From Curtobacterium sp. GC_Cur_3 (lineage in GTDB: Bacteria; Actinomycetota; Actinomycetes; Actinomycetales; Microbacteriaceae), in NCBI RefSeq assembly GCF_026544205.1, contig NZ_JALNUI010000017.1, forward strand, positions 1-64,000: a stretch of 64,000 nt of DNA, given 5' to 3'. The notes beneath the pieces are model-generated. The model was not told where the DNA came from. It was given only the letters and a program-made list of their open reading frames with translations, and ran no database searches. The position numbers and the translations under genes are program-made. Of this stretch, positions 8,567-15,672 are shown in pieces. How positions within the stretch are numbered: the stretch's first letter is position 1; each line of letters starts with the position of its first letter.

Positions 8567-10005
8567 CAGTCGAACCGCTCTCGGTGCAGGTGCGTCGCCG
8601 GGAGTCCGGCACGGAGGGCGTCCTGTTCGACCAGGTCGCTCCACCGTCCGGGCCCGCAGACGTAGAGGTCGGACTCGCGCAGGTCGGGGAACACGGACGC
8701 CGCCGAGACGCCGCGGACGGTGTCCGACATCGAGAGCCACCCGCCCGTGCCGCTCCCCCGCGGCCCGATGCTCGTGAACACGCGGTACCCCCGGGCGTGC
8801 GCCAGGTCGATCACCTCCTGCCACAGGGACGTCTCGCGTGGCGATCGCCCGCGCAGCAGGACGGTGACGGCGCCGCCGGGAGCGTCGAGGTGCTCCAGGA
8901 ACGCCCGGACGGGCGTGACCCCGATCCCGGACGCGGCGACGGCGACCCGGGTCGAGGTGCGAACCCGGTCCGTGAACACCCCGTACGGTCCGGCGAACGA
9001 GACCCGGGTCCCCGGCTGGAGACTCCCGAGCTGGGCGCTGCCGCGACCGAGCGCGCGGACCGTGACCCGCATGCCGTCGGCGGTCGGTGCCGCGGACAGC
9101 GAGATCGGGTGCGCGTGCCACCAGGTCGCACCGGTCCAGAACCGCCACATGAAGAACTGGCCGCCGCGCGCCTGCAGCTCCGTCAGGGCTCGACCCCGGA
9201 GGTGCAGGGAGACCACGTCCGCGGCGATCCGCTCGACCCCGACGACGACGACGCGGTGCCGGAGGGACCTGACCACCGGCAGCCCGAACCGGAACGCGGC
9301 GACGGAGCCGAAGGCCACGACGTACAGCACCACCCAGTACACGCGCTCCCAGCTGCCCTGCGCGAGCACCTGCCCCTGGGAGAGCTGGTGCGGGATCGCG
9401 AGGCCGACCGCGACGTAGGAGAGCAGGTGGACGCCGTGCCACGCCTCGTACGGGAGCACCTTCCGGACCGCGACGACGGACGTCCAGACCACGGCGACGA
9501 ACCCGACCAGGGCGAGGACCGCCAACAGCACGTCCGACGTGCCCCACAGCGCCACGGCCTCGGCGACGACGTTCTCGTGCGACTCGACCGCGTACCCGAC
9601 GACGAGCAGTCCGGCGTGGGTGAGGAGCAGGTACAGCGCGGGCCTGCCGAGCCTCCCGTGCTGCACCATCGCCGCGTCGTGGCCGACGAGCCGGTCGATG
9701 AACGGGACGCGAGCGGCGAGGACGAGCATCACGAGGACCAGGTCGGTCCCGACCATGCCGGCCACGACGCCCGCGGCCACCAGGACCTGTCCGACACCGG
9801 AGAGGTCGACCGGTCCAGCGCTCAGCCAGAGCGTGACGGCCATGGCTGCCGACCCCCAGACCGCGACGCCGAGCCCGTCGACGGCAGCCTGTCGACGTCG
9901 AGCCCGGCCACGCAGCTCCGGCTCGGACAGCCTGCGCTGCCGGGTGCTGCTCTCGGGACCGGTCGGTGGCGTCACCACCGACTGTCGGTTCGTCGTCGTG
10001 CTCAT
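8563..10005 (-). CDS. ferric-reductase-like transmembrane flavin reductase
   Basis: 480 residues. About six membrane helices fill residues 40-235, with His in LLLTHAG and EAWHGVHLLSY as likely haem ligands. A ferredoxin-reductase-type half follows: HAHPISLSAAP for FAD, GIGVTPVRAFLEHL for NAD(P), and a terminal CGPGRW. It resembles NOX/FRE proteins that carry electrons from cytosolic NAD(P)H across the membrane. With the flavinylated protein next door, an outward electron relay is likely; the final acceptor is unknown. The ATG at 10005 is the first start giving a normal family N-terminus. Confidence 0.8.
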   Translation of the reverse strand: MSTTTNRQSVVTPPTGPESSTRQRRLSEPELRGRARRRQAAVDGLGVAVWGSAAMAVTLWLSAGPVDLSGVGQVLVAAGVVAGMVGTDLVLVMLVLAARVPFIDRLVGHDAAMVQHGRLGRPALYLLLTHAGLLVVGYAVESHENVVAEAVALWGTSDVLLAVLALVGFVAVVWTSVVAVRKVLPYEAWHGVHLLSYVAVGLAIPHQLSQGQVLAQGSWERVYWVVLYVVAFGSVAAFRFGLPVVRSLRHRVVVVGVERIAADVVSLHLRGRALTELQARGGQFFMWRFWTGATWWHAHPISLSAAPTADGMRVTVRALGRGSAQLGSLQPGTRVSFAGPYGVFTDRVRTSTRVAVAASGIGVTPVRAFLEHLDAPGGAVTVLLRGRSPRETSLWQEVIDLAHARGYRVFTSIGPRGSGTGGWLSMSDTVRGVSAASVFPDLRESDLYVCGPGRWSDLVEQDALRAGLPATHLHRERFDW

Positions 10006-10177
10006 GCGTCGGTCCTGACACTGTGCGGCTGGACCGGCCGTCGGACCACTCGCGGTCGAGTGGTGGAACCATTGACGGTCAGGCGTCTGTGGACGCGCTG
10101 TGGTCGGGCAATGGGTCCGCTGACCTCCCGCGACCCGGCCGGATCGACCCGGCAGGGCGACCAGGGGGACGGCACGC

Positions 10178-10221
10178 CGGACGGGAGGCTCGTGGCGGCC
10201 TGGCACCGAGCCTCCCGTCCG
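10178..10221 (-). terminator. GGGAGGCTCG-family hairpin after HNH gene
   Basis: 15-bp perfect arms (10178-10192, 10207-10221) eight bases past the HNH stop on the minus strand. It shares its stem with the hairpin at 5675-5720. The rest of 10006-10229 shows no gene. Confidence 0.6.
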
Positions 10222-10229
10222 CAGCGTGG

Positions 10230-10724
10230 CTACGCGGCCACCAGGTACTCGTCCCAGTCCGGCTCCGTGCGCTCCATCCCGCGCACCACCCAGCTCGACC
10301 CGTGCGGGGCCTTCGGGCGGAACCGCAGGTTCCAGCCCATCTCCCGCGGAGTGCGGTCGCCCTTGGCGTTGTTGCACGCCAGGCAGCAGGCGACGAGGTT
10401 CTCCCACGAGTCCGCACCGCCGCGGGACTTCGGCTGGACGTGGTCGATCGTGGTGGCGTGCCGGTCGCAGTACGCGCAGCGGTTCGCGTCACGCCGCAGG
10501 ACCCCGCGCCGCGACACCGGCACGAGCCTGGCGTGCGGGATGCGCACGTACCGGGTGAGGATGATGACGGACGGACGGTCGTAGCTCGAGGTCGACCCGG
10601 TGACCGGGTGCTCGACGTCGGCGGCGACGATGGCGGCCTTCTGGTTCATGACCAGCACGAGGGCCCGCCGGAACGAGATGACCGCGAGGGGCTCGTAACC
10701 GGCGTTGAGGACGAGAGTGCGCAT
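10230..10724 (-). CDS. HNH endonuclease
   Basis: 164 residues. The HNH core lies in the second half: CAYC, TTIDHVQPKSRGG, then NLVACCLACNNAKGDR, giving two Cys pairs for structural zinc and the DH/N/H catalytic set. The N-terminal ~85 residues (MRTLVLNAGYEPLAVISF) form the conserved actinobacterial extension. DNA cleavage is the family activity; the biological role of this very common actinobacterial copy is unknown. GGAAGGG precedes the ATG. A 31-codon reading frame and hairpin lie upstream and may control it. Confidence 0.85.
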   Translation of the reverse strand: MRTLVLNAGYEPLAVISFRRALVLVMNQKAAIVAADVEHPVTGSTSSYDRPSVIILTRYVRIPHARLVPVSRRGVLRRDANRCAYCDRHATTIDHVQPKSRGGADSWENLVACCLACNNAKGDRTPREMGWNLRFRPKAPHGSSWVVRGMERTEPDWDEYLVAA

Positions 10725-10823
10725 GGGTTCCCTTCCGACGTGCCTGGACGGCTTCCAGGCGATGCGGGGCAACGGATCGAACGGCGTCGGACGAGTGACC
10801 ACGAACGGGGCCCGGAACGAAGA

Positions 10824-10851
10824 AGAGCACCGCCCGCAGGGGCAGTGCTCT
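10824..10851 (-). terminator. attenuator-like hairpin before HNH gene
   Basis: Arms 10824-10835 and 10840-10851 pair fully on the minus-strand RNA with one G-U pair, and a pyrimidine-rich TCTTCTTCG follows. It lies just past the small leader frame and 100 nt before the HNH start, where a terminator must be passed to express the nuclease. Confidence 0.6.
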
Positions 10852-10854
10852 CGG

Positions 10855-10950
10855 TCATCCCAGGGCGTGCAGGTGCACGCGGGTCGTGGTCGACCGTATG
10901 TCCACGAGCGCGCGCCGACCCATGGTGCGGGTCGTGCGTGCCGTTGACAT
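10855..10950 (-). CDS. 31-residue candidate leader peptide
   Basis: A complete small frame rich in Arg (six) and Thr (seven), ending RVHLHALG. GGAGACCTC precedes the ATG by a good distance, and a TAGCCT box lies ~35 nt further up, after the C40 terminator. It ends only 4 nt before a terminator-like hairpin, and the HNH gene follows. That order (promoter, short peptide, hairpin, gene) is the layout of translational attenuation. Which residue or signal would be sensed is unknown; stalling at Arg or at the HLH stretch are options. Chance coding cannot be excluded. Confidence 0.5.
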   Translation of the reverse strand: MSTARTTRTMGRRALVDIRSTTTRVHLHALG

Positions 10951-11001
10951 GAGGTCTCCAGTCCAGGCCGTGTCGGGCCGATGCGCTCAGGCTAAACCAG
11001 A

Positions 11002-11034
11002 AACCGGCCCAGCACGAGGAGTGCTGGACCGGTT
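11002..11034 (-). terminator. terminator of the C40 peptidase gene
   Basis: 14-bp arms with one G-U pair in the minus-strand RNA and a 5-nt loop, followed by TCTGGTTT. It lies 40 nt past the stop. Confidence 0.75.
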
Positions 11035-11075
11035 CACGGAACGTTCAGGGCGAGGGACCCGCGCTGTCGGTCGGG

Positions 11076-12083
11076 TCAGACCCCGAAGCGGACGATGTGG
11101 TACGCGCTCGTCCAGATCGGGCGGATCGACACGGCACCACCGGGCTTGGGGGCGTCCATGATCATGCCGTTGCCCATGTAGAAGCCGTCGTGGGCCTCGC
11201 TGTTGAAGACGACCACGTCGCCGGGCTGGGCCTCGGACGTGGGGATCGTCGTGCCGGCAGCGTCCTGCAGCGGCACCGAGTGCGCCAGGTTGATGCCGTA
11301 CTGGGCGTACACGAACATGACGTAGCCCGAGCAGTCGAAGCCGGCCGGGGTCGCGCCGCCGAAGACGTACGGGGTGCCGATGTACTGCTTCGCGGTGGCG
11401 ACCACGGCGGGCAGCGAGAACGGGGTGTTCGCGGCGGGGGCGGCAGCGGCAGCGGCGGGGACGGCGGCCGCGGCGGTCGTGCCCGTGGCGGTGGTGGTCT
11501 TCGACGACGCGAGGTAGTCGGTCGCCGTCGGGCCGGTGTACGACGCGTACTGCTTCGCGGCGGCGGCACGGGCCGCCTCGACCTCGGCGGCGTGCTTGCG
11601 GGCGTCCAGCGTGGCGGTCGACGTGGCGGAGAAGCCGTCGCGGCTGGTGTCGGCGAGCACGGCGGCGTCGGAGACGGTCAGCTGCTGGCTCTCGGTGGTG
11701 CGGACCGCCTGCTGCGCTGCCGCGGCGTCGGAGGCACCCGTCTGCTGCGTCGCGGCGAAGGCGGCGGGGACGGCCATCGTGCCGAACATGCCGGCGGCGA
11801 CGGCGAGCACGACCGGGGCCATGAACTTGCGCTTGCGGGAGCTCGCGGTCGGCTTGACCTGCGCCGTGGACGCGGCGACGGCGGTCGGACGACCGAGCGG
11901 CGCGCTCCGGACCGGGGTCACGGCGCGACGGCGGGTGGGGGTCTCGGCGGCACGGGCTGCACGCCGGGTGAGCTGTGCGGGGGTGGCGTCGGGGAGGCCT
12001 GCGGTGGTGGGGACTGCGTTCGTCGGGACGGTGTTCGTCGGGTTCGAGGACATGGCGTCCGCGGCGGAACCGGTCTGCGTCAA
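11076..12083 (-). CDS. secreted NlpC/P60 (C40) cell-wall peptidase
   Basis: 335 residues. A long basic N-terminus leads to a signal-type hydrophobic stretch (KFMAPVVLAVAAGMFGTMAVPAAFA, shown here only as the region around residues 87-111). An Ala-rich helical segment and linker follow, then the C-terminal NlpC/P60 domain: GFDCSGYV with the nucleophilic Cys near 251, and HDGFYMG with the His. It should cut peptide cross-bridges of peptidoglycan outside the cell. TTG at 12083 has GGAGA at 9 nt; the ATG at 12053 has no ribosome-binding site. A promoter and a long structured leader precede it. Confidence 0.75.
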   Translation of the reverse strand: MTQTGSAADAMSSNPTNTVPTNAVPTTAGLPDATPAQLTRRAARAAETPTRRRAVTPVRSAPLGRPTAVAASTAQVKPTASSRKRKFMAPVVLAVAAGMFGTMAVPAAFAATQQTGASDAAAAQQAVRTTESQQLTVSDAAVLADTSRDGFSATSTATLDARKHAAEVEAARAAAAKQYASYTGPTATDYLASSKTTTATGTTAAAAVPAAAAAAPAANTPFSLPAVVATAKQYIGTPYVFGGATPAGFDCSGYVMFVYAQYGINLAHSVPLQDAAGTTIPTSEAQPGDVVVFNSEAHDGFYMGNGMIMDAPKPGGAVSIRPIWTSAYHIVRFGV

Positions 12084-12235
12084 GGGTGTGGTCTCCGGCG
12101 TCTCGTCATCACCCGCACGGGTTCGGGCCCGTACGTGTGCAACCCCATCCGTTCGTCATCGTCTCCGATCGAGGCAGGAGACGGGTTCGAGAGACGTCCT
12201 GCCACGGGCCCCCAGATCGGCATCAGCCCGGGGAC
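12084..12235 (-). promoter_or_regulatory. structured 5' leader, possible c-di-AMP riboswitch
   Basis: The predicted transcript start near 12235 leaves a ~150-nt leader. It contains a GGCAGGA/TCCTGCC stem (12197-12203 with 12173-12179) and CGAACCCGUC, a segment shared with ydaO-type c-di-AMP riboswitches, which often precede actinobacterial wall hydrolases. The remaining conserved ydaO parts are weak, so the identity is tentative. Confidence 0.35.
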
Positions 12236-12241
12236 TCGTCG

Positions 12242-12270
12242 AGTGTACGGGGGCACCGTTACCTTGTCGA
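12242..12270 (-). promoter_or_regulatory. promoter of the C40 peptidase gene
   Basis: On the minus strand, TCGACA (12270-12265) and TACACT (12247-12242) are separated by 17 bp, close to the housekeeping consensus. Confidence 0.6.
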
Positions 12271-12328
12271 GACGAAAACGCCGTTCGGTAACAGATTGAT
12301 GACGAAGCCCTGGTCAGAGGGCAGAACG

Positions 12329-13024
12329 TCACGCAGCGTCGATGTAGACGTGCTGGGCGACCTCGGACGGCAGCTCGATGCCGGCGTCCTCGCCCTCGAC
12401 GCGCACGGACACGTAGGCCCCGGCGCGCTGCACGCTGGCGAGCCGCCCGGGCATGACCCCGGCGGAGCGCAGCTGGTGCAGGAGCTCCGGCTCGAACTGG
12501 ACGGGCTCGCCGAGCCGCCGGATGACCCCGGTCGCCACGGCGTCGGTGCCCTCGGTCGCGGCGACGATGTTGCGGACGCCGTCGAGGAACCCGCCGGCGT
12601 CGGGGCCACCGATCTCGGCCAGACCGGGGATGGGGTTGCCGTAGGGCGACTCGGTCGGGTTGCCGAGCATCTCGAGCAGGCGGACCTCGACCTGCTCGCT
12701 CATCACGTGCTCCCACCGGCAGGCCTCGTCGTGGACGAAGGCCCAGTCGAGCCCGATGACGTCGGCGAGCAGGCGCTCCGCGAGACGGTGCTTGCGCATG
12801 ACGTGGGTGGCGCGGGAGCGGCCCTCGTCGGTGAGTTCGAGGTGGCGGTCGCCGGAGACCACGACGAGTCCGTCGCGCTCCATCCGGGCGATGGTCTGCG
12901 AGACCGTGGGACCGGAGTGCCCGAGCCGTTCGGAGATGCGCGCACGCAGCGGCACGATCCCCTCTTCTTCGAGGTCGAGGATCGTCCGGAGGTACATCTC
13001 CGTGGTGTCGACGAGATCGGTCAC
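12329..13024 (-). CDS. DtxR/MntR-family metal-dependent repressor
   Basis: 231 residues, the normal length for the family. A winged helix occupies residues 1-70 (VDTTEMYLRTILDLEEEG, then HSGPTVSQTIARMERDGL as recognition helix). The metal-binding and dimer domain has EVRLLEML-type helices with the CRWEHVMSEQVE segment, and an SH3-like tail ends the protein. It senses Fe or Mn and represses metal uptake genes. AGGAGAGG precedes the GTG start. It is divergent from serC with a ~100-nt spacer. Whether iron or manganese is the ligand cannot be decided. Confidence 0.85.
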   Translation of the reverse strand: MTDLVDTTEMYLRTILDLEEEGIVPLRARISERLGHSGPTVSQTIARMERDGLVVVSGDRHLELTDEGRSRATHVMRKHRLAERLLADVIGLDWAFVHDEACRWEHVMSEQVEVRLLEMLGNPTESPYGNPIPGLAEIGGPDAGGFLDGVRNIVAATEGTDAVATGVIRRLGEPVQFEPELLHQLRSAGVMPGRLASVQRAGAYVSVRVEGEDAGIELPSEVAQHVYIDAA

Positions 13025-13128
13025 GGATCCGCCTCTCCTGTCAGAACTGAGCGGGACCCACACTACTTCCTCGGACTGACTAGGGACGACGGGCCGGGCA
13101 GGGGACCACCCCTCGGTAGGATCGGTCC

Positions 13129-14247
13129 ATGGCAGACATCGTCATCCCGGCCGAATTCCTCCCGACCGACGGACGCTTCGGCTGCGGCCCGTCGAAGATC
13201 CGCGGTGCCCAGCTCGAGTCCCTCGTGACGCGCGGCGCGACGATCCTCGGGACGTCCCACCGCCAGAAGCCCGTGAAGGACCTCGTCGGCTCCGTGCGCG
13301 AGGGCCTCGCCACCATGTTCGACCTGCCCGACGGCTACGAGGTCGTCCTCGGCAACGGCGGGTCCACCGCGTTCTGGGACGCCGCTGCGTTCGGCCTGAT
13401 CGAGCAGCGCGCGGAGAACCTGTCCTTCGGCGAGTTCGGGTCGAAGTTCGCCAAGGCCGCAGCGGCCCCGTGGCTGCAGGCCCCGCACGTCGTCGAGGCC
13501 CCGGGTGGGTCGCGCTCCGAGCTCGAGATCGTCGAGGGCGTCGACGTCTACGCCTACCCGCACAACGAGACCTCGACCGGCGTCATGGCGCCCGTCGTCC
13601 GCGCCCAGGGCGACGCCGGCGCGCTGACCGTCGTCGACGCCACGAGCGCCGCGGGCGGGGTGTCCTTCGACGCCAGCGCCACGGACGTCTACTACTTCGC
13701 GCCGCAGAAGAACTTCGCGTCGGACGGCGGGCTCTGGCTCGCGCTGTTCTCCCCCGCGGCCATCGAGCGCGTCGCCCGCATCGCCGCGTCGGGCCGGTAC
13801 ATCCCGGAGTTCCTCTCGCTGCAGAACGCGGTCGACAACTCCCGGCTGAACCAGACGCTCAACACCCCCGCGCTGACCACGCTGCTGCTCCTCGAGGACC
13901 AGATCTCGTGGATCAACGGCTCCGGCGGCCTGGCGTGGGCCGACACCCGCACGAAGACCTCGTCCTCGACGCTCTACGACTGGGCCGAGTCGGTGGACTG
14001 GGCGTCGCCGTTCGTGTCCGACCCGTCGCACCGGTCGCAGGTCGTCGCCACGATCGACCTCGACGACTCGATCGACGCCGCCGCCGTGGCCGCGGTGCTC
14101 CGCCAGAACGGCATCGTCGACACGGAGCCGTACCGGAAGCTCGGGCGCAACCAGCTCCGCGTCGCGACCTTCACGGCGATCGACCCCGACGACGTGCAGC
14201 AGCTCGTCCGGGCGATCACCTACGTGGTCGGCGCACTGGCCGACTGA
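13129..14247 (+). CDS. serC: phosphoserine aminotransferase
   Basis: 372 residues. It makes 3-phosphoserine from 3-phosphohydroxypyruvate with glutamate, the second step of serine synthesis. RFGCGPSKI at the N-terminus and APQKNFASDGG with the PLP lysine near residue 194 are typical of the actinobacterial subtype; TSTGVMAP and the late EPYRKLGRNQLRVATF also fit. A TAGGAT box ends 6 nt before the ATG with no ribosome-binding site, so the message is probably leaderless. Confidence 0.9.
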   Translation: MADIVIPAEFLPTDGRFGCGPSKIRGAQLESLVTRGATILGTSHRQKPVKDLVGSVREGLATMFDLPDGYEVVLGNGGSTAFWDAAAFGLIEQRAENLSFGEFGSKFAKAAAAPWLQAPHVVEAPGGSRSELEIVEGVDVYAYPHNETSTGVMAPVVRAQGDAGALTVVDATSAAGGVSFDASATDVYYFAPQKNFASDGGLWLALFSPAAIERVARIAASGRYIPEFLSLQNAVDNSRLNQTLNTPALTTLLLLEDQISWINGSGGLAWADTRTKTSSSTLYDWAESVDWASPFVSDPSHRSQVVATIDLDDSIDAAAVAAVLRQNGIVDTEPYRKLGRNQLRVATFTAIDPDDVQQLVRAITYVVGALAD

Positions 14248-14268
14248 CCCGAGACACCCCCGTCAACG

Positions 14269-14298
14269 CGAAACGCCGCCGGATCCGGCGGCGTTTCG
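14269..14298 (+). terminator. serC terminator
   Basis: A 30-bp palindrome with arms CGAAACGCCGCC and its complement, 22 nt after the serC stop, followed by TCGTTCG. It may also serve the convergent DUF3027 gene. Confidence 0.75.
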
Positions 14299-14351
14299 TC
14301 GTTCGTGCGGCGTCTCGGTGAGACGCCGGCGTGTCAGCGCTGCTCGTCGAG

Positions 14352-14915
14352 TCAGCGCTGTTCGTCGAGCTCGTCGACGTCGACGCCCTCGATCTCGTCG
14401 TCGTCCGACTCGGCGAGGTCGTCCTCGTCGTCGTCGAAGTCGTCGTCGTCCGCGTCGTCGTCGTCGTCCGACTCGTCATCGTCGTCGTCCGACTCGTCAT
14501 CGTCGTCGTCGGACTCGTCGTCATCCGCGTCGTCCGACTCGTCGTCGAAGTCCTCGTCCGACTCCTCGTCGTCATCCGCCTCGTCGACGTCGGCCTCGTC
14601 GACACCCTCCTGCGCCGCGCGGTAGTCGGCGAGCCGCTCCGACCACGGCACCCACTCGGGCGCGAGCAGCGAACCGTCACCCGGCATCAGCTCGACCTCG
14701 AGCACCGAGGGGTCCTCGCCCTCGACGTGCGCGACGCTGACGGTCCAGCGCCAGCCCGGGTAGCCGGCCATGCGGTTGGCGAAGAGCACGGAGACGACGC
14801 CGTCGCCCTCGTCGGTGGTGCCCGCGAAGGCCCCGACGGTCGACTCCTCGGTGACCTCGAGCAGGGCCTCGCGCGCGAGTGCGGTCAGGTCGGTCTTGTC
14901 GGTCGTCATGGTCAT
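14352..14915 (-). CDS. DUF3027-like protein with hyperacidic tail
   Basis: 187 residues. The first ~100 form a conserved domain (GYPGWRWTVSVAHVEGE, LMPGDGSLLAPEWVPW), matching the actinobacterial DUF3027 family of unknown function. The last ~80 residues are almost only Asp, Glu and Ser, encoded by long GAC/GAG runs. The ATG overlaps the stop of the upstream cold-shock gene (ATGA), so the two are co-translated. A tail of this kind could mimic nucleic acid or bind basic protein, but that is inference. The stop-codon region is duplicated, see findings. Confidence 0.75.
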   Translation of the reverse strand: MTMTTDKTDLTALAREALLEVTEESTVGAFAGTTDEGDGVVSVLFANRMAGYPGWRWTVSVAHVEGEDPSVLEVELMPGDGSLLAPEWVPWSERLADYRAAQEGVDEADVDEADDDEESDEDFDDESDDADDDESDDDDDESDDDDDESDDDDDADDDDFDDDEDDLAESDDDEIEGVDVDELDEQR

Positions 14916-15289
14916 GCGTCCAATTGGTCTGCGACGTGCCGCAGGATCGCGGCGATGCGTGTGCCGTTCTTCGGGTAGCGACCGTGGTGGAGGTCACCGC
15001 TGATCCGGTCGAGCTCCTTCACGAGGTCCTCGACGATGACGGCCATGTCGTCCGCCGAGCGGCGGGACATCTTCGCCAGCGACGGCTTCGGGTCGAGCAG
15101 GTGCACGGAGAGCGCCTGGGACCCCTTGTTGCCCTGCACGACGCCGTACTCGAGTCGCGCACCGGCCTTCACGGTGGTCGTGCCCTCGGGCAGGGAGGAC
15201 GCGTGCAGGAAGACGTTGTCACCATCGTCGCCGGTGATGAACCCGAACCCCTTCTGGTCGTCGTAGAACTTGACCTTGCCGGTGGGCAT
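14912..15289 (-). CDS. cold-shock-domain protein with C-terminal extension
   Basis: 125 residues. The first ~66 are a cold-shock domain with both RNA-binding motifs in form (KGFGFIT and NVFLHAS). A helical tail of about 55 residues follows (SADDMAVIVEDLVKELDRI), found in the longer actinobacterial type rather than in CspA. It should bind single-stranded RNA or DNA. GAGGAG lies 9 nt before the ATG. It is coupled to the DUF3027 gene, a conserved actinobacterial pairing as far as I know. It is divergent from the next gene with only 51 nt between. Confidence 0.85.
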   Translation of the reverse strand: MPTGKVKFYDDQKGFGFITGDDGDNVFLHASSLPEGTTTVKAGARLEYGVVQGNKGSQALSVHLLDPKPSLAKMSRRSADDMAVIVEDLVKELDRISGDLHHGRYPKNGTRIAAILRHVADQLDA

Positions 15290-15340
15290 GCGCGGAACTC
15301 CTCGATAGGTGGGCGGCCGTGGTGCGGATATCCTGGGTGG

Positions 15341-15643
15341 ATGGCCAAGCCGACCCGATCGCCCGGGGACACGCGGAACATCGCGGAACCCCCGGCGACG
15401 TTCAATCGTACCGAACGCACGCTCGCGTTCATGATCGGCGGCATCGTCCTCTTCACGATCGTCTGCTTCGCGGTCATGATCATCGGCTGGCTGACGCTCA
15501 AGCAGATCCCCGGCGACGGCATCTGGCCGGTCGCCCTGGGCGTGCTCTACTTCGGACCGCCCATCGCGATGGTCCTGATCTTCGCGCTGCTCGCGGTCAC
15601 CTGGACCCGCAAGGCCCGCTCCCACAAGAACGAGGCCCGCTGA
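15341..15643 (+). CDS. small two-helix membrane protein
   Basis: 100 residues with two clear membrane helices (about 31-52 and 62-84) and charged ends. I do not recognise the family. TATCCT ends 6 nt before the ATG with no ribosome-binding site, so it looks leaderless. It precedes the helicase-associated gene by 29 nt and may share a transcript with it. Confidence 0.65.
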   Translation: MAKPTRSPGDTRNIAEPPATFNRTERTLAFMIGGIVLFTIVCFAVMIIGWLTLKQIPGDGIWPVALGVLYFGPPIAMVLIFALLAVTWTRKARSHKNEAR

Positions 15644-15672
15644 CGTCCGCTCCGGACGCCATGCGGAGGACG

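Noticed and set aside
14390..14600. Repeats considered as a CRISPR or noncoding satellite
   Set aside because: The triplets keep frame and code for the acidic tail of the DUF3027 protein; no spacers exist.
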